From Tissierellia bacterium (lineage in GTDB: Bacteria; Bacillota; Clostridia; Tissierellales; Peptoniphilaceae): DNA of 36,206 nt. The position numbers and the translations under genes were made by a program. The first letter of the stretch is position 1. Every line of letters starts with the position of its first letter. The notes under the pieces are model-generated. The model was not told the DNA's origin. It searched no databases and saw only the letters and a list, made by a program, of their open reading frames with translations. This document shows, piece after piece, positions 19,744 to 27,855 of this stretch. Location of the stretch: NCBI GenBank assembly GCA_012728295.1, contig JAAYFJ010000040.1, positions 1 to 36,206 on the forward strand, given 5' to 3'.

Positions 19744-19981
19744 CTTTAGGCTCCTTGCGATTCTTAATCATTTTGGGGAGTTTAAACAAATTGTAAAATG
19801 CCGAAGCAACACCTATTAGCATAAAAACAATAAAGAATATTCCACCTGTAGAGAACTTGCCGTCCAACCACTGGCCAATAAAAACACCCATTAATATTGG
19901 GGTTATCATAGACAGTCCCACTTGTGTAATCAATGCCATATATTTTATTGGAGACAGATCTTTTTTCATTGATATTCTCAT
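19733..19981 (-). CDS. atpZ: AtpZ/AtpI-type F0 accessory protein, first gene of the atp operon
   Basis: The 82-aa protein has two membrane segments with the family pattern VGLSMITPILMGVFIGQWLD and a second helix IFFIVFMLIGVASAFYNLFK, ending in a basic tail. It belongs to the small F0 gene-1 family, linked to Mg2+/Ca2+ handling or assembly of F-ATPases. The start is uncertain: ATG at 19981, ATG at 19969 and TTG at 19990 are in frame, and none has a good ribosome binding site. The only strong GGAGG in the leader (20038-20034) is too far away. Confidence 0.8.
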   Translation of the reverse strand: MRISMKKDLSPIKYMALITQVGLSMITPILMGVFIGQWLDGKFSTGGIFFIVFMLIGVASAFYNLFKLPKMIKNRKEPKDDQ

Positions 19982-20048
19982 TTCAATCAATTCACTTCAT
20001 CATTAAACTCCACTACCATTTGTTTTAAAAAAACCTCCATGCTTTTCA

Positions 20049-20077
20049 ATTATAATACGTTACAGTGACTAATGCAA
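20049..20077 (-). promoter_or_regulatory. Promoter of the atp operon
   Basis: On the minus strand TTGCAT (20077-20072), 17-bp spacer, TATAAT (20054-20049). The predicted start near 20042 gives a leader of about 60 nt before atpZ. Confidence 0.75.
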
Positions 20078-20216
20078 ATAATTATATTCCCTCAAAAATA
20101 TTATTAAATCAACAATTTGTTAACTACAATCTCGTACTCTTCCTAATATTTAACAAGGCCATTACTCCATATATACATTTCAACCTTATATATACCCATA
20201 ACATCCTTAATAATTA

Positions 20217-20245
20217 TTGCTATTTACTTAAAAAACGTATATAAT
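20217..20245 (+). promoter_or_regulatory. Promoter of the rnf operon
   Basis: TTGCTA (20217-20222), 17-bp spacer, TATAAT (20240-20245). It points away from the atp promoter; the two -35 boxes are 139 bp apart. Confidence 0.75.
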
Positions 20246-20251
20246 GTAAGC

Positions 20252-20370
20252 GTTATAAGTTTCGCAAACTAATGATAATGGCTTGATCATGGTAAAAAGT
20301 CATTCTTTTTGTGTCTTTTTTATTGTTTTGCGGTTAACTTATGGGACCAACATAGAAAGAGGTGGAAGAA
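20252..20370 (+). other. Untranslated leader of the rnf operon
   Basis: About 119 nt separate the predicted transcript start from the rnfC ATG. CGCAAA (20263-20268) is complementary to TTTGCG (20327-20332), and AAAAAG/CTTTTT (20294-20299/20305-20310) forms a weak A-U hairpin followed by TTTTTT at 20315-20321. This is compatible with a closed leader domain or attenuation. No known riboswitch class could be recognised. Confidence 0.4.
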
Positions 20371-21699
20371 ATGAAAGTTGACAATCTGACTTTCAAGGGC
20401 GGAGTCCATATGCATGGTTATAAAGAGCTGTCAAACCAGCGTCCCATAACCAAAGCTAAAGATCCCTCCATGGTCTATATACCACTTCATCAACATATCG
20501 GAGCACCTTGCGAATGCATAGTTGCTGTCGGTGATGAGGTTAAAGTAGGCCAGAAAATTGGGGAGGCTAAAGCCTTCGTATGTGCCCCTGTACACTCAAG
20601 TGTTTCGGGTACAGTAAAAGAAATTACCCGCAAACTCACTCCTACGGGAATGATGGCTGAAACAGTGGTAATTGAGAACGATGGCTTGGATACCCTGGCA
20701 TATGAAAGTCAAGGAAAAACCTTGGAAAATTCAGAACCAAAAGAAATTATTTCCATGGTTAAAGAAGCTGGTATAACAGGATTAGGTGGCGCGAGCTTCC
20801 CAACCCACGTTAAACTATCTGTGCCTGAAGATAAGAAAATTGATTTCGTTATCATCAATGGTGCAGAATGTGAACCTTACTTAACGGCAGACCAATTGTC
20901 CATGGAGACTATGCCCGAAAAATTATTATTGGGTTTAGCACTAGAGATGAAAGCTGTCAATGCACCAAAAGGATATGTGGCAGTAGAGACAAATAAGCCT
21001 AAGGCCATTGAAATCCTAAGGAAAGAAGCCGAAAAGCACGCTAATATCGAGGTTGTAAGTGTTAAGGCTAAATATCCTCAAGGGGATGAAAAACGTATTA
21101 TCGATGCTGTTGTAGGTCGTCAGGTACCATCTGGAGGACTTCCTATGGACGTAGGATGTGTGGTTTCTAACGTTAGTTCAGCAATCGCTATCTACAATGC
21201 AGTATATGAAAACAAGCCACTATACGAACGTATCGTAACCATGACTGGTCATGGAATAAAAGAACCACAGAACCTTTTAGTTAAAAACGGTACTCCACTT
21301 ACAGAACTAATTGAGCAAGCTGGTGGATTTGTAGGCAATCCTGGAAAAGTAATCATGGGTGGACCTATGATGGGAATGGCACAAACCACTTTAGAAACTG
21401 CTGCTATTAAAGGTCTTGGTGGACTTTTAATTCTTACAGAGGAAGAAGCCTGTACAGGCGACACTACTGACTGTATTAAATGTGGTAAATGTGTAAGCGT
21501 ATGCCCTGTTAATCTTGAGCCTATTAGCATACACAAACTTGCTTTAAAAGAAAGATTTGAAGAAGCCGGTTCTATATATCATGCACTTGATTGTGTAGAG
21601 TGTGGCTCTTGTTCATTTATTTGCCCAGCTAAGAGACCACTTGTGGAATCCATACGTCTTGCTAAGCGGGAAATTCGCTCATTGAAGCAAAAATCATAG
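20371..21699 (+). CDS. rnfC: Rnf complex subunit RnfC (NADH-binding, FMN, two [4Fe-4S])
   Basis: RnfC is the peripheral NAD+/NADH-oxidising subunit, 442 aa. Its N-terminal region has KGGVHMHGYKELS, followed by a lipoyl/sandwich-like domain (PVHSSVSGTVKEI). The NADH/FMN domain has GLGGASFPTHVKL, INGAECEPYLTAD and YPQGDEKRIIDAVVGRQVP. Two ferredoxin motifs close the protein: CIKCGKCVSVCP (368-379) and CVECGSCSFICP (408-419). AGAGG lies 8 nt before the ATG at 20371; an in-frame GTG at 20362 falls inside that ribosome binding site. First gene of six in the usual order C-D-G-E-A-B. Confidence 0.97.
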   Translation: MKVDNLTFKGGVHMHGYKELSNQRPITKAKDPSMVYIPLHQHIGAPCECIVAVGDEVKVGQKIGEAKAFVCAPVHSSVSGTVKEITRKLTPTGMMAETVVIENDGLDTLAYESQGKTLENSEPKEIISMVKEAGITGLGGASFPTHVKLSVPEDKKIDFVIINGAECEPYLTADQLSMETMPEKLLLGLALEMKAVNAPKGYVAVETNKPKAIEILRKEAEKHANIEVVSVKAKYPQGDEKRIIDAVVGRQVPSGGLPMDVGCVVSNVSSAIAIYNAVYENKPLYERIVTMTGHGIKEPQNLLVKNGTPLTELIEQAGGFVGNPGKVIMGGPMMGMAQTTLETAAIKGLGGLLILTEEEACTGDTTDCIKCGKCVSVCPVNLEPISIHKLALKERFEEAGSIYHALDCVECGSCSFICPAKRPLVESIRLAKREIRSLKQKS

Positions 21700-21711
21700 A
21701 GGGAGGAAGTC

Positions 21712-22659
21712 ATGGAAGAAAACGTAAAACAACCTATCGTACTGGAAAAATTATTGACAGTATCCTCTTCTCCCCATATTCGCAGCAATGAAACAACCCG
21801 TCGCATTATGCTTGATGTTATCATCGCATTGGTGCCCGCAGGGCTTGCCAGCGTATATTTCTTTGGGATAAGAGCACTCTTACTCATATTAGCTTCTGTT
21901 GTATCAGCAGTTGCAGCTGAGTATCTGTCAGGAAAAATTTTCAAACGTCCAACCACCATTGGTGACTTATCAGCAGTGGTAACTGGAATTTTATTAGCTT
22001 ATAACGTACCTGTTAGTCTACCTTTATATATGGTAGTCTTCGGTAGTTTTTTCGCCATTATTGTAGTTAAGCAGTTCTTTGGTGGAATTGGTTCTAACTT
22101 TATGAACCCTGCTTTAGCTGCTCGTGCAGTGTTGGTAGCTTCATGGCCTGCTGCTATGTCAGCATTTACTAGACCAATGACTGACTTAGTATCAATGGCA
22201 ACTCCACTGGCAGGAGGACCTTCATTAAGCATTATGGATATGTTTATTGGTAAAATGCCTGGATCATTGGGAGAAGTTTCTTCATTAGCTATTCTTATTG
22301 GTTTAATCTACCTTTTAGTTCGCAAAGTAATAACAATTCGTATACCTGCTATTTACATTGTGACTACATTGGTATTGATGATTGTGTTCGGCACTCCATT
22401 TGATCAACTATATGTTCAACTATTAGGTGGTGGTCTATTGCTAGGTGCAGTATTTATGGCAACTGACTATTCATCCAGTCCATCTACAGCTAAAGGACAA
22501 GTAATCTTTGCTCTTGGATGCGGAATAATTACAGCTGTAATCCGTAAATTCGGCGGATTCCCTGAAGGGGTTTCATATTCCATCCTCTTAATGAACTCCG
22601 CTACTCCGCTAATTGAAAAATTAACGGTGGGCGCAGCTTTTGGAGGTGCTAAAAAATGA
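21712..22659 (+). CDS. rnfD: Rnf complex subunit RnfD (membrane, covalent FMN)
   Basis: The 315-aa integral membrane subunit has about ten segments. It starts with SSSPHIRSNETTRRIMLDV and has the conserved GGIGSNFMNPALAARA. DLVSMATPLAGG contains Thr164 in the position of the covalently flavinylated Thr (SxAT-type motif) of NqrB/RnfD. GAVFMATDYSSSPSTAKGQ and GFPEGVSYSILLMN follow. GAGGGAGGAAG precedes the ATG. The stop overlaps the rnfG start (ATGA). Part of the ion-translocating core. Confidence 0.96.
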   Translation: MEENVKQPIVLEKLLTVSSSPHIRSNETTRRIMLDVIIALVPAGLASVYFFGIRALLLILASVVSAVAAEYLSGKIFKRPTTIGDLSAVVTGILLAYNVPVSLPLYMVVFGSFFAIIVVKQFFGGIGSNFMNPALAARAVLVASWPAAMSAFTRPMTDLVSMATPLAGGPSLSIMDMFIGKMPGSLGEVSSLAILIGLIYLLVRKVITIRIPAIYIVTTLVLMIVFGTPFDQLYVQLLGGGLLLGAVFMATDYSSSPSTAKGQVIFALGCGIITAVIRKFGGFPEGVSYSILLMNSATPLIEKLTVGAAFGGAKK

Positions 22660-23228
22660 AAGAAACAATAAAGCTTGCCTTAATACTATTTATTATAGCT
22701 TCCGTATGTACAGGAATTCTTGCAGTAGGAAACAGCTTTACTTCAGTTATCATTGAAGAACGACAAGCAAAAGAACTTCAAGAAGCTCTAAAAGTTGTAT
22801 CTCCTGATGCTACTGAGTTCACACCAATTGAAGCTGATAAATTAACTTCACTTCAAGAAACTCTTCCTTCAGTTAAGAATATGTACGAAGCTAAAGCTGA
22901 CGGCAACGTAATCGGCTATGTATTCGACTTAATTGGTAAAGGTGGATACGGTGGAGATATTTCCTTTATTTTAGGAATTAAATCAGAAGATAAGTCTATT
23001 AGCGGAATTAAGATACTAGGTCATGGAGAAACTCCAGGATTTGGTGCTGCAATTGAAGAACCAGCTTATGCTGAAGGTGTTGTTGGTGCAACAGATGCAG
23101 ATGGCGTAAAAGCGATAACAGGAGCAACTAAAACTTCTAACGCTATGAAAAATGCTATCAAGCAAGCCTTTGACGCTATTGGACAAGTAAGTGCAAATAA
23201 TACGACTAATTATGTCGTTAGCCGGTAA
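22656..23228 (+). CDS. rnfG: Rnf complex subunit RnfG (periplasmic-side covalent FMN)
   Basis: The 190-aa protein has one N-terminal membrane anchor (about residues 6-26) and an extracytoplasmic FMN-binding domain. GYVFDLIGKGGYGGDISFIL is the conserved core and HGETPGFGA the conserved turn. AITGATKTSNAM carries the flavinylation motif, with Thr158 as likely FMN attachment site. A flavin transferase (ApbE) is needed to load it; none is in the window. Translation is coupled to rnfD by a 4-nt overlap. Confidence 0.95.
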   Translation: MKETIKLALILFIIASVCTGILAVGNSFTSVIIEERQAKELQEALKVVSPDATEFTPIEADKLTSLQETLPSVKNMYEAKADGNVIGYVFDLIGKGGYGGDISFILGIKSEDKSISGIKILGHGETPGFGAAIEEPAYAEGVVGATDADGVKAITGATKTSNAMKNAIKQAFDAIGQVSANNTTNYVVSR

Positions 23229-23241
23229 GGGGGGGTAAATA

Positions 23242-23844
23242 ATGAAATTATCTAAAGTCTTTTCAGACGGGATATTTAAAAACAACCCGATTCTGGTTCA
23301 ATTAATTGGTCTATGCGGTGTTTTGGGTGTTTCTACATCAGTAATTAACGCATTAGCAATGGGATTTGCTGTAACAATTGTATTGTTGGGATCAAACTTT
23401 GTAATCTCTGTATTGCGTAAGGCTATTCCTGATAAAATTCGTATTCCTGCTTTTATAGTGGTAATCGCATCCTTCGTTACACTTATCGACATGTCCCTAA
23501 AAGCATATGCGCCTGCAATATACGCTCAGTTGGGAGTATTTATCCCACTAATCGTAGTAAACTGTATTATCCTTGGACGTGCAGAGGCTTTTGCTTCTAA
23601 GAACAGTCCGGTAGCATCCATTGTAGATGGTTTGGGAACCGGTATAGGATATATTATTGCCATTACTTCATTGGCAGCCATTCGTGAGTTGTTTGGATCC
23701 GGCAAACTTCTTGGGTTTAGCATCTTAGGTGCTAGTTATCCAGGAATTGGAATCTTTACTTCTCCTGCAGGGTCATTTATTATCCTAGGCATAATGATAG
23801 CCGCATACCGCGTTATTATGAGCAAAACGGCTAAGGAGGATTAA
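23242..23844 (+). CDS. rnfE: Rnf complex subunit RnfE (membrane)
   Basis: The 200-aa protein has six membrane segments and belongs to the NqrD/RnfE family. Half-helix motifs GLCGVLGVSTSV and IVVNCIILGRAEAFA carry Cys25 and Cys108. With the matching Cys pair of RnfA these are known to hold an intramembrane Fe-S centre that carries electrons across the bilayer. AKNSP-type SKNSPVASIVDGLGTGIGY follows. A long G run (AAGGGGGGG) serves as ribosome binding site 6 nt before the ATG. Confidence 0.96.
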   Translation: MKLSKVFSDGIFKNNPILVQLIGLCGVLGVSTSVINALAMGFAVTIVLLGSNFVISVLRKAIPDKIRIPAFIVVIASFVTLIDMSLKAYAPAIYAQLGVFIPLIVVNCIILGRAEAFASKNSPVASIVDGLGTGIGYIIAITSLAAIRELFGSGKLLGFSILGASYPGIGIFTSPAGSFIILGIMIAAYRVIMSKTAKED

Positions 23845-23846
23845 TC

Positions 23847-24419
23847 ATGAGTTTACTTTCTATTATCGTTGGCTCTATTTTTGTCAACAACTATGTATTT
23901 GCCAAGTTCTTGGGAATCTGCCCTCTATTGGGTGTTTCCAACAAGGTTGAAACTGCCACTGGAATGGGTGCAGCTGTTACATTTGTAATAACACTATCAT
24001 CCTTGATAACTTACTTGATACAAATATATATTTTAAATGCTTTGAATTTGCAGTATCTTCAAACAATTGTATTCATCTTGGTTATAGCAACTTTAGTACA
24101 GTTTGTTGAGATGGTATTAAAGAAAAACTCTCCTAACCTTTATAGCGCACTTGGAGTATTCCTACCGCTTATCACTACAAACTGTGTAGTATTGGGAGTA
24201 GCAATTCTTAACATCAGCGAAGGATATGGAATTATTGAAACACTAGTTAACTCCATTGGTTCATCAATTGGATTTGTTATCGCCATCGTCCTACTTGCTG
24301 CAGTACGTGAAAAATTGGAATTGGCCGATGTACCTAAGAGCTTTGAGGGATTCCCTATCGCTTTAGTAACCACCGGACTAATGGCCATTGCATTCTCCGG
24401 ATTTGCCGGATTAGTATAG
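23847..24419 (+). CDS. rnfA: Rnf complex subunit RnfA (membrane)
   Basis: The 190-aa partner of RnfE has six membrane segments in inverted topology. It starts with FVNNYVFAKFLGICPLLGVS with Cys25; the second half-helix PLITTNCVVLGVAI has Cys113. These complete the intramembrane Fe-S site with RnfE. LLAAVREKLELADVPKSFEG and the C-terminal helix are typical. The gene begins 2 nt after the rnfE stop, with AAGGAGGATTAATC located inside the end of rnfE. Confidence 0.96.
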   Translation: MSLLSIIVGSIFVNNYVFAKFLGICPLLGVSNKVETATGMGAAVTFVITLSSLITYLIQIYILNALNLQYLQTIVFILVIATLVQFVEMVLKKNSPNLYSALGVFLPLITTNCVVLGVAILNISEGYGIIETLVNSIGSSIGFVIAIVLLAAVREKLELADVPKSFEGFPIALVTTGLMAIAFSGFAGLV

Positions 24420-24428
24420 GAGGTAATC

Positions 24429-25259
24429 ATGAACCCTATAATCATAGCAGTTGCGGTGGTCGGGATCATGGGCCTATTATTTGGCGCACTCCTGTCTGTC
24501 GCTGCAAATATCTTCCATGTGGAAGTAGATGAAAAAGTTGTACTTGTTCGTGCGGAATTACCAGGAGCCAACTGTGGTGCCTGCGGATTCCCAGGATGTG
24601 ACGGTTTAGCCACTGCCATAGCATTAAAAGATGGTCCCGTAAATGGATGTCCCGTTGGTGGCCAGCCAGTAGCTGAAAAAATAGCTACAATTATGGGTAA
24701 GGCAGCTGGAGACTCTGTTAAACAAGTGGCATGTGTAATGTGTAACGGAACACCAGATAACGCAAAAGAGAAACACGCTTTCTCAGGTATGAGCGATTGT
24801 CGTTCAAACGCTGCTTTCCAAGGCGGATCCAAGGCTTGTTCCTATGGTTGCCTAGGCGGTGGCACATGTGTATCAGTTTGTCCTTTCGATGCTATACACA
24901 TCGTAAACGGTGTTGCAGTAGTAGATAAAGACAAATGTACAGCATGTCAAAAATGTATTTCAGTATGTCCTAGAAATGTAATCTCATTGGTGCCTTATGA
25001 CCAAGAAGTTGTTGTTAAGTGTAATAGCACTGATGACGGTAAAACAGTTAGAGCAAATTGCTCAGTAGGATGTATCGGTTGCGGACTATGTGTAAGAAAC
25101 TCCGAAGAGGGAGCTTTTGTTGTAGAAAACAAATTAGCACACGCAGTTGAAGGAAAAGACTATGGCGAAGCCGTAAATAAATGCCCAACTAAAGCTATCC
25201 ACTACACGAGTGATAAACCAGTAGTAGAAGCTAAGGTTGAAGAAGATCAAGCCGTTTAG
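24429..25259 (+). CDS. rnfB: Rnf complex subunit RnfB (ferredoxin-accepting, Fe-S protein) with altered C-terminal clusters
   Basis: RnfB takes electrons from reduced ferredoxin. The 276-aa protein has an N-terminal membrane anchor, then the Fe-S root domain with C49, C52, C57 and C74. CLGGGTCVSVCP (with C137, C141, C147, C151) and CTACQKCISVCP (C170-C180) form two standard [4Fe-4S] motifs. The C-terminal ferredoxin-like pair is degenerate. CIGCGLCVRNSEEGA has Ser225 where the fourth Cys is expected, and the partner motif reads KDYGEAVNKCPTKAI, keeping only C252. C198, C211 and C215 could form a different arrangement. AGGAGGTAATC precedes the ATG, and a strong terminator follows. Last gene of the operon. 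Confidence 0.95.
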   Translation: MNPIIIAVAVVGIMGLLFGALLSVAANIFHVEVDEKVVLVRAELPGANCGACGFPGCDGLATAIALKDGPVNGCPVGGQPVAEKIATIMGKAAGDSVKQVACVMCNGTPDNAKEKHAFSGMSDCRSNAAFQGGSKACSYGCLGGGTCVSVCPFDAIHIVNGVAVVDKDKCTACQKCISVCPRNVISLVPYDQEVVVKCNSTDDGKTVRANCSVGCIGCGLCVRNSEEGAFVVENKLAHAVEGKDYGEAVNKCPTKAIHYTSDKPVVEAKVEEDQAV

Positions 25260-25280
25260 AATAATGGTATTACCATAGAA

Positions 25281-25320
25281 TAATGCTAAGCTAGTAATCT
25301 AGCTTAGCATTATTTTTTTA
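25281..25320 (+). terminator. Terminator of the rnf operon
   Basis: AATGCTAAGCTAG (25282-25294) and CTAGCTTAGCATT (25299-25311) form a perfect 13-bp stem with a TAAT loop, followed by a T run. Confidence 0.93.
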
Positions 25321-25402
25321 AGAAAAATGAATATCTTCTCCTAAATTTATTAAATATAAATCATATAGAAATGATTAAAACCTACGCCATAAAAAATGTC
25401 TT

Positions 25403-25436
25403 GAAAAAAATACAGAGAGCATAAATAAGCTCTCTG
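25403..25436 (-). terminator. Terminator of the cysteine desulfidase-like gene
   Basis: CAGAGAGC (25413-25420) pairs with GCTCTCTG (25429-25436). On the minus strand the stem is followed by TATTTTTTT, 18 nt after the stop codon. Confidence 0.85.
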
Positions 25437-25453
25437 CAATGAATAATGCTTCT

Positions 25454-26722
25454 CTACATTTCTTTTATATAATCTCTATTGCCAATCATTTCGTTAAGAA
25501 TTACTTCATCAGTAGTTTTCATTCCATATCTAGCAATGCGACCTACAGCCTTTATGGTTTCATCTACATTGTCCATAACTATGCCATCTCCAGCATTGAA
25601 ACTCAACCCTGACTGAGCCTGTTTATATCCTAATAAAGCATTGTTAAGTGATGAAGCTATTTTTAAAGCACAACTAGCCTTGGCGCCATCGCAAATCAAT
25701 CCTGAGTTTCCGGCTAAAGAATTCACCAATGCTTGAGCAGCTATCTCCTTGCTCTCACCTTTGATAAATGCCAATCCTGCCACAGCAGCACTGGCTGCAC
25801 TAACAGCTCCACAATAAGCTGACAACCTACCTATGCCCTGTTTCATATATAGACCGATTAAATTTGCAAATGCCAACGCTCTATATAGTGGTTCACCCAT
25901 TAAGTCATTAGCTTTAGCATATACAATAATCGGCAAACTCACAGTAATTCCCTGGTTTCCACTACCAGAATTTATAACCACCGGCATTTCACTACCACTC
26001 ATTCTAGCATCTGACCCTGCTGCTGCATAGGCAACCATATCACGCTCCACATCATCTGGTCTGTCCTCATGTAAAAATTTGCCAATTTCTGAGCCGTAAG
26101 AGCCGCTTAACCCTTCTTTAGCTATTTCATAATTGTATTGAATCTGAAGCTCTAAAATGTCAATCACATCGGATAAATCTGCATTTGATGCGTATTCATA
26201 TATGTCATCGAAATTGTAATCGTAATCTTCTTTCTTAGTTGCTTCCTCAGAAGCTTTTTCTTCAAGCACAACTCCATTTTTCTCAATATAAACAATATTC
26301 GTGTGGGATTCAGCAATGATAACTTTAGCCGTATCCTCTCCACGCCCAGCATCTATCTCTATATATAGATTCTCCACACCAGGCTTTAATGAAACCTTGC
26401 AGTACCCTTTTTCAATCAGTTCATGTGCAACTGGCAACTTATCCTTGTCAATATCGCTAAGCACTTCTAAGTTCTTACTGGCATCTCCAGCAATAGCACC
26501 AACTGTGCAACTGATTTTTATTCCTCTCTGGCCATCTGTACCCGGCACTACTACACTTTTAGTGTTTTTTATGATATTCCCACTGCACTTTACATCCAAA
26601 TAATCTGGATCTCCGCCCAAAACCTCAGCTACCTTTGCTGATGCAAATGCTAAAGCAATGGGCTCGGTACAGCCAAATGCCGGAATCAACTCTTCCTTAA
26701 TAATTTTACTATAGTCTTCCAT
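25454..26722 (-). CDS. L-cysteine desulfidase / L-serine dehydratase alpha-like protein (UPF0597, CyuA type)
   Basis: The 422-aa protein belongs to the Fe-S family that breaks down L-cysteine to pyruvate, ammonia and sulfide. Conserved Cys ligands of the oxygen-sensitive [4Fe-4S] cluster are seen in PAFGCTEPIALAF (Cys18), LSAYCGAVSAASAAVAG and GLICDGAKASCALKI. The anion-binding SGSEMPVVINSGSGNQGITV is also present. GGGGGAG lies 3-4 nt before the ATG at 26722; the in-frame start at 26740 would add six residues overlapping that site. The gene is monocistronic. It would feed cysteine or serine into pyruvate metabolism, a source of reduced ferredoxin for the neighbouring Rnf complex (inference). 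Confidence 0.88.
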   Translation of the reverse strand: MEDYSKIIKEELIPAFGCTEPIALAFASAKVAEVLGGDPDYLDVKCSGNIIKNTKSVVVPGTDGQRGIKISCTVGAIAGDASKNLEVLSDIDKDKLPVAHELIEKGYCKVSLKPGVENLYIEIDAGRGEDTAKVIIAESHTNIVYIEKNGVVLEEKASEEATKKEDYDYNFDDIYEYASNADLSDVIDILELQIQYNYEIAKEGLSGSYGSEIGKFLHEDRPDDVERDMVAYAAAGSDARMSGSEMPVVINSGSGNQGITVSLPIIVYAKANDLMGEPLYRALAFANLIGLYMKQGIGRLSAYCGAVSAASAAVAGLAFIKGESKEIAAQALVNSLAGNSGLICDGAKASCALKIASSLNNALLGYKQAQSGLSFNAGDGIVMDNVDETIKAVGRIARYGMKTTDEVILNEMIGNRDYIKEM

Positions 26723-26856
26723 GGTCTCCCCCTTTTCCATACATAATTTCGCATATGCCGCTTTGATAAATCACACCTTACCATTTTATTAATAATAATA
26801 AATAGTCCGTCTTATTTGATTTTACATCACTTTATCAATAGCTGTCTAGAAAAAAT

Positions 26857-27732
26857 TTATGACCCAAGCTTGCTGTGTTGATTCTTTTTCAGATTAGCCA
26901 GTGTGTTAATTAAAAATATACCTACTCCCAACCAGACAAATCCAAAAGTCCATGCTTGAGACCTGGAAAACGCCTCATGATAAACAAGATATCCAATGGA
27001 AAATTGAATAGTCGGGTTAATATACATTAATAATCCAGAAATAGTCATCGGTGTTACTTGCATTCCTTTAGAATAAAATATCAATGGCATGGAAGTAACT
27101 ATTCCCGTTACAGGAAGTAACCATAGTTGCATCGGCTGAATGGTCACTGCTCCCCATTTCATAAAAACATAAATCAGTGCCAATGGAAGGACAACCAAAG
27201 TTTCCATAAATACCGACATCACTCCGGTTACCTTTATATGTTTTTTTATGGCACCGTAGCTCACAAAAGACACTGCAATTGTAAGAGCAAAAACAGGTAT
27301 TTTACCATATGCTACAGCAGAGATAGCAACCCCTATCGTTGCCAAACCCACCGCCGCCCATTGCAATAAATGAGGTCTTTCTTTGAATACCAAAAATCCT
27401 GCAACAACTGAGAACAAAGGATACATGAAATACGCTAGGCTGGCATCTAAGATATGTCCACCCATAACAGCTCCAATGTAAAGTCCCCAGTTAATTGTAA
27501 TAGTAATTCCTGCCAACAAAATCATCTTAAGTTCGTTTTTGTCTTTGAATTGCTCCTTTATCTCTGCTCCACGTCCTTGGAACAACAAGATTATTCCGCA
27601 AAAAACCATAGACCATATGATACGATTGGAAAGCACAAACAAGGCATCGACTCCTGCCATAAGCTTCCAAAACATTGTCAACAAACCCCAGATTACATAG
27701 CTTAACAACACCCATAACGCACCTTTATTCAT
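26857..27732 (-). CDS. rarD: EamA-family transporter RarD
   Basis: The 291-aa protein has ten membrane segments in two EamA repeats. RarD-specific features are MNKGALWVLLSYVIWGLLTM at the N terminus, FVLSNRIIWSMVFCG, NWGLYIGAVMGGHILDASLA and YINPTIQFSIGYLVYHE. It is an inner-membrane drug/metabolite exporter named for chloramphenicol sensitivity; the natural substrate is unknown. AAGGGGAACGGGC precedes the ATG at 27732; the TTG at 27750 is an unlikely start. Divergent from the DUF1624 gene with its own promoter. Confidence 0.88.
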   Translation of the reverse strand: MNKGALWVLLSYVIWGLLTMFWKLMAGVDALFVLSNRIIWSMVFCGIILLFQGRGAEIKEQFKDKNELKMILLAGITITINWGLYIGAVMGGHILDASLAYFMYPLFSVVAGFLVFKERPHLLQWAAVGLATIGVAISAVAYGKIPVFALTIAVSFVSYGAIKKHIKVTGVMSVFMETLVVLPLALIYVFMKWGAVTIQPMQLWLLPVTGIVTSMPLIFYSKGMQVTPMTISGLLMYINPTIQFSIGYLVYHEAFSRSQAWTFGFVWLGVGIFLINTLANLKKNQHSKLGS

Positions 27733-27763
27733 GCCCGTTCCCCTTTCCAATCCAACTTATTCC

Positions 27764-27792
27764 AATATATCACATTTATTCACTCCTTACAA
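27764..27792 (-). promoter_or_regulatory. Promoter of rarD
   Basis: On the minus strand TTGTAA (27792-27787), 17-bp spacer, TATATT (27769-27764) with TG extension. Confidence 0.6.
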
Positions 27793-27855
27793 TAAAATAC
27801 AGGCAGATATGGTATTATATGATTAGGATATTTTTAATAAGAAAAGAGGAATGTG

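Noticed and set aside
19987..20019. A 10-codon leader peptide (MVVEFNDEVN) before atpZ
   Set aside because: The GGAGG is 14 nt away, too far for efficient initiation, and the peptide has no run of regulatory codons. Mentioned only as an observation.
20252..20370. A Na+-sensing riboswitch in the rnf leader
   Set aside because: It would fit the biology, but I cannot match the leader to a consensus; the visible pairings are few and mostly A-U.
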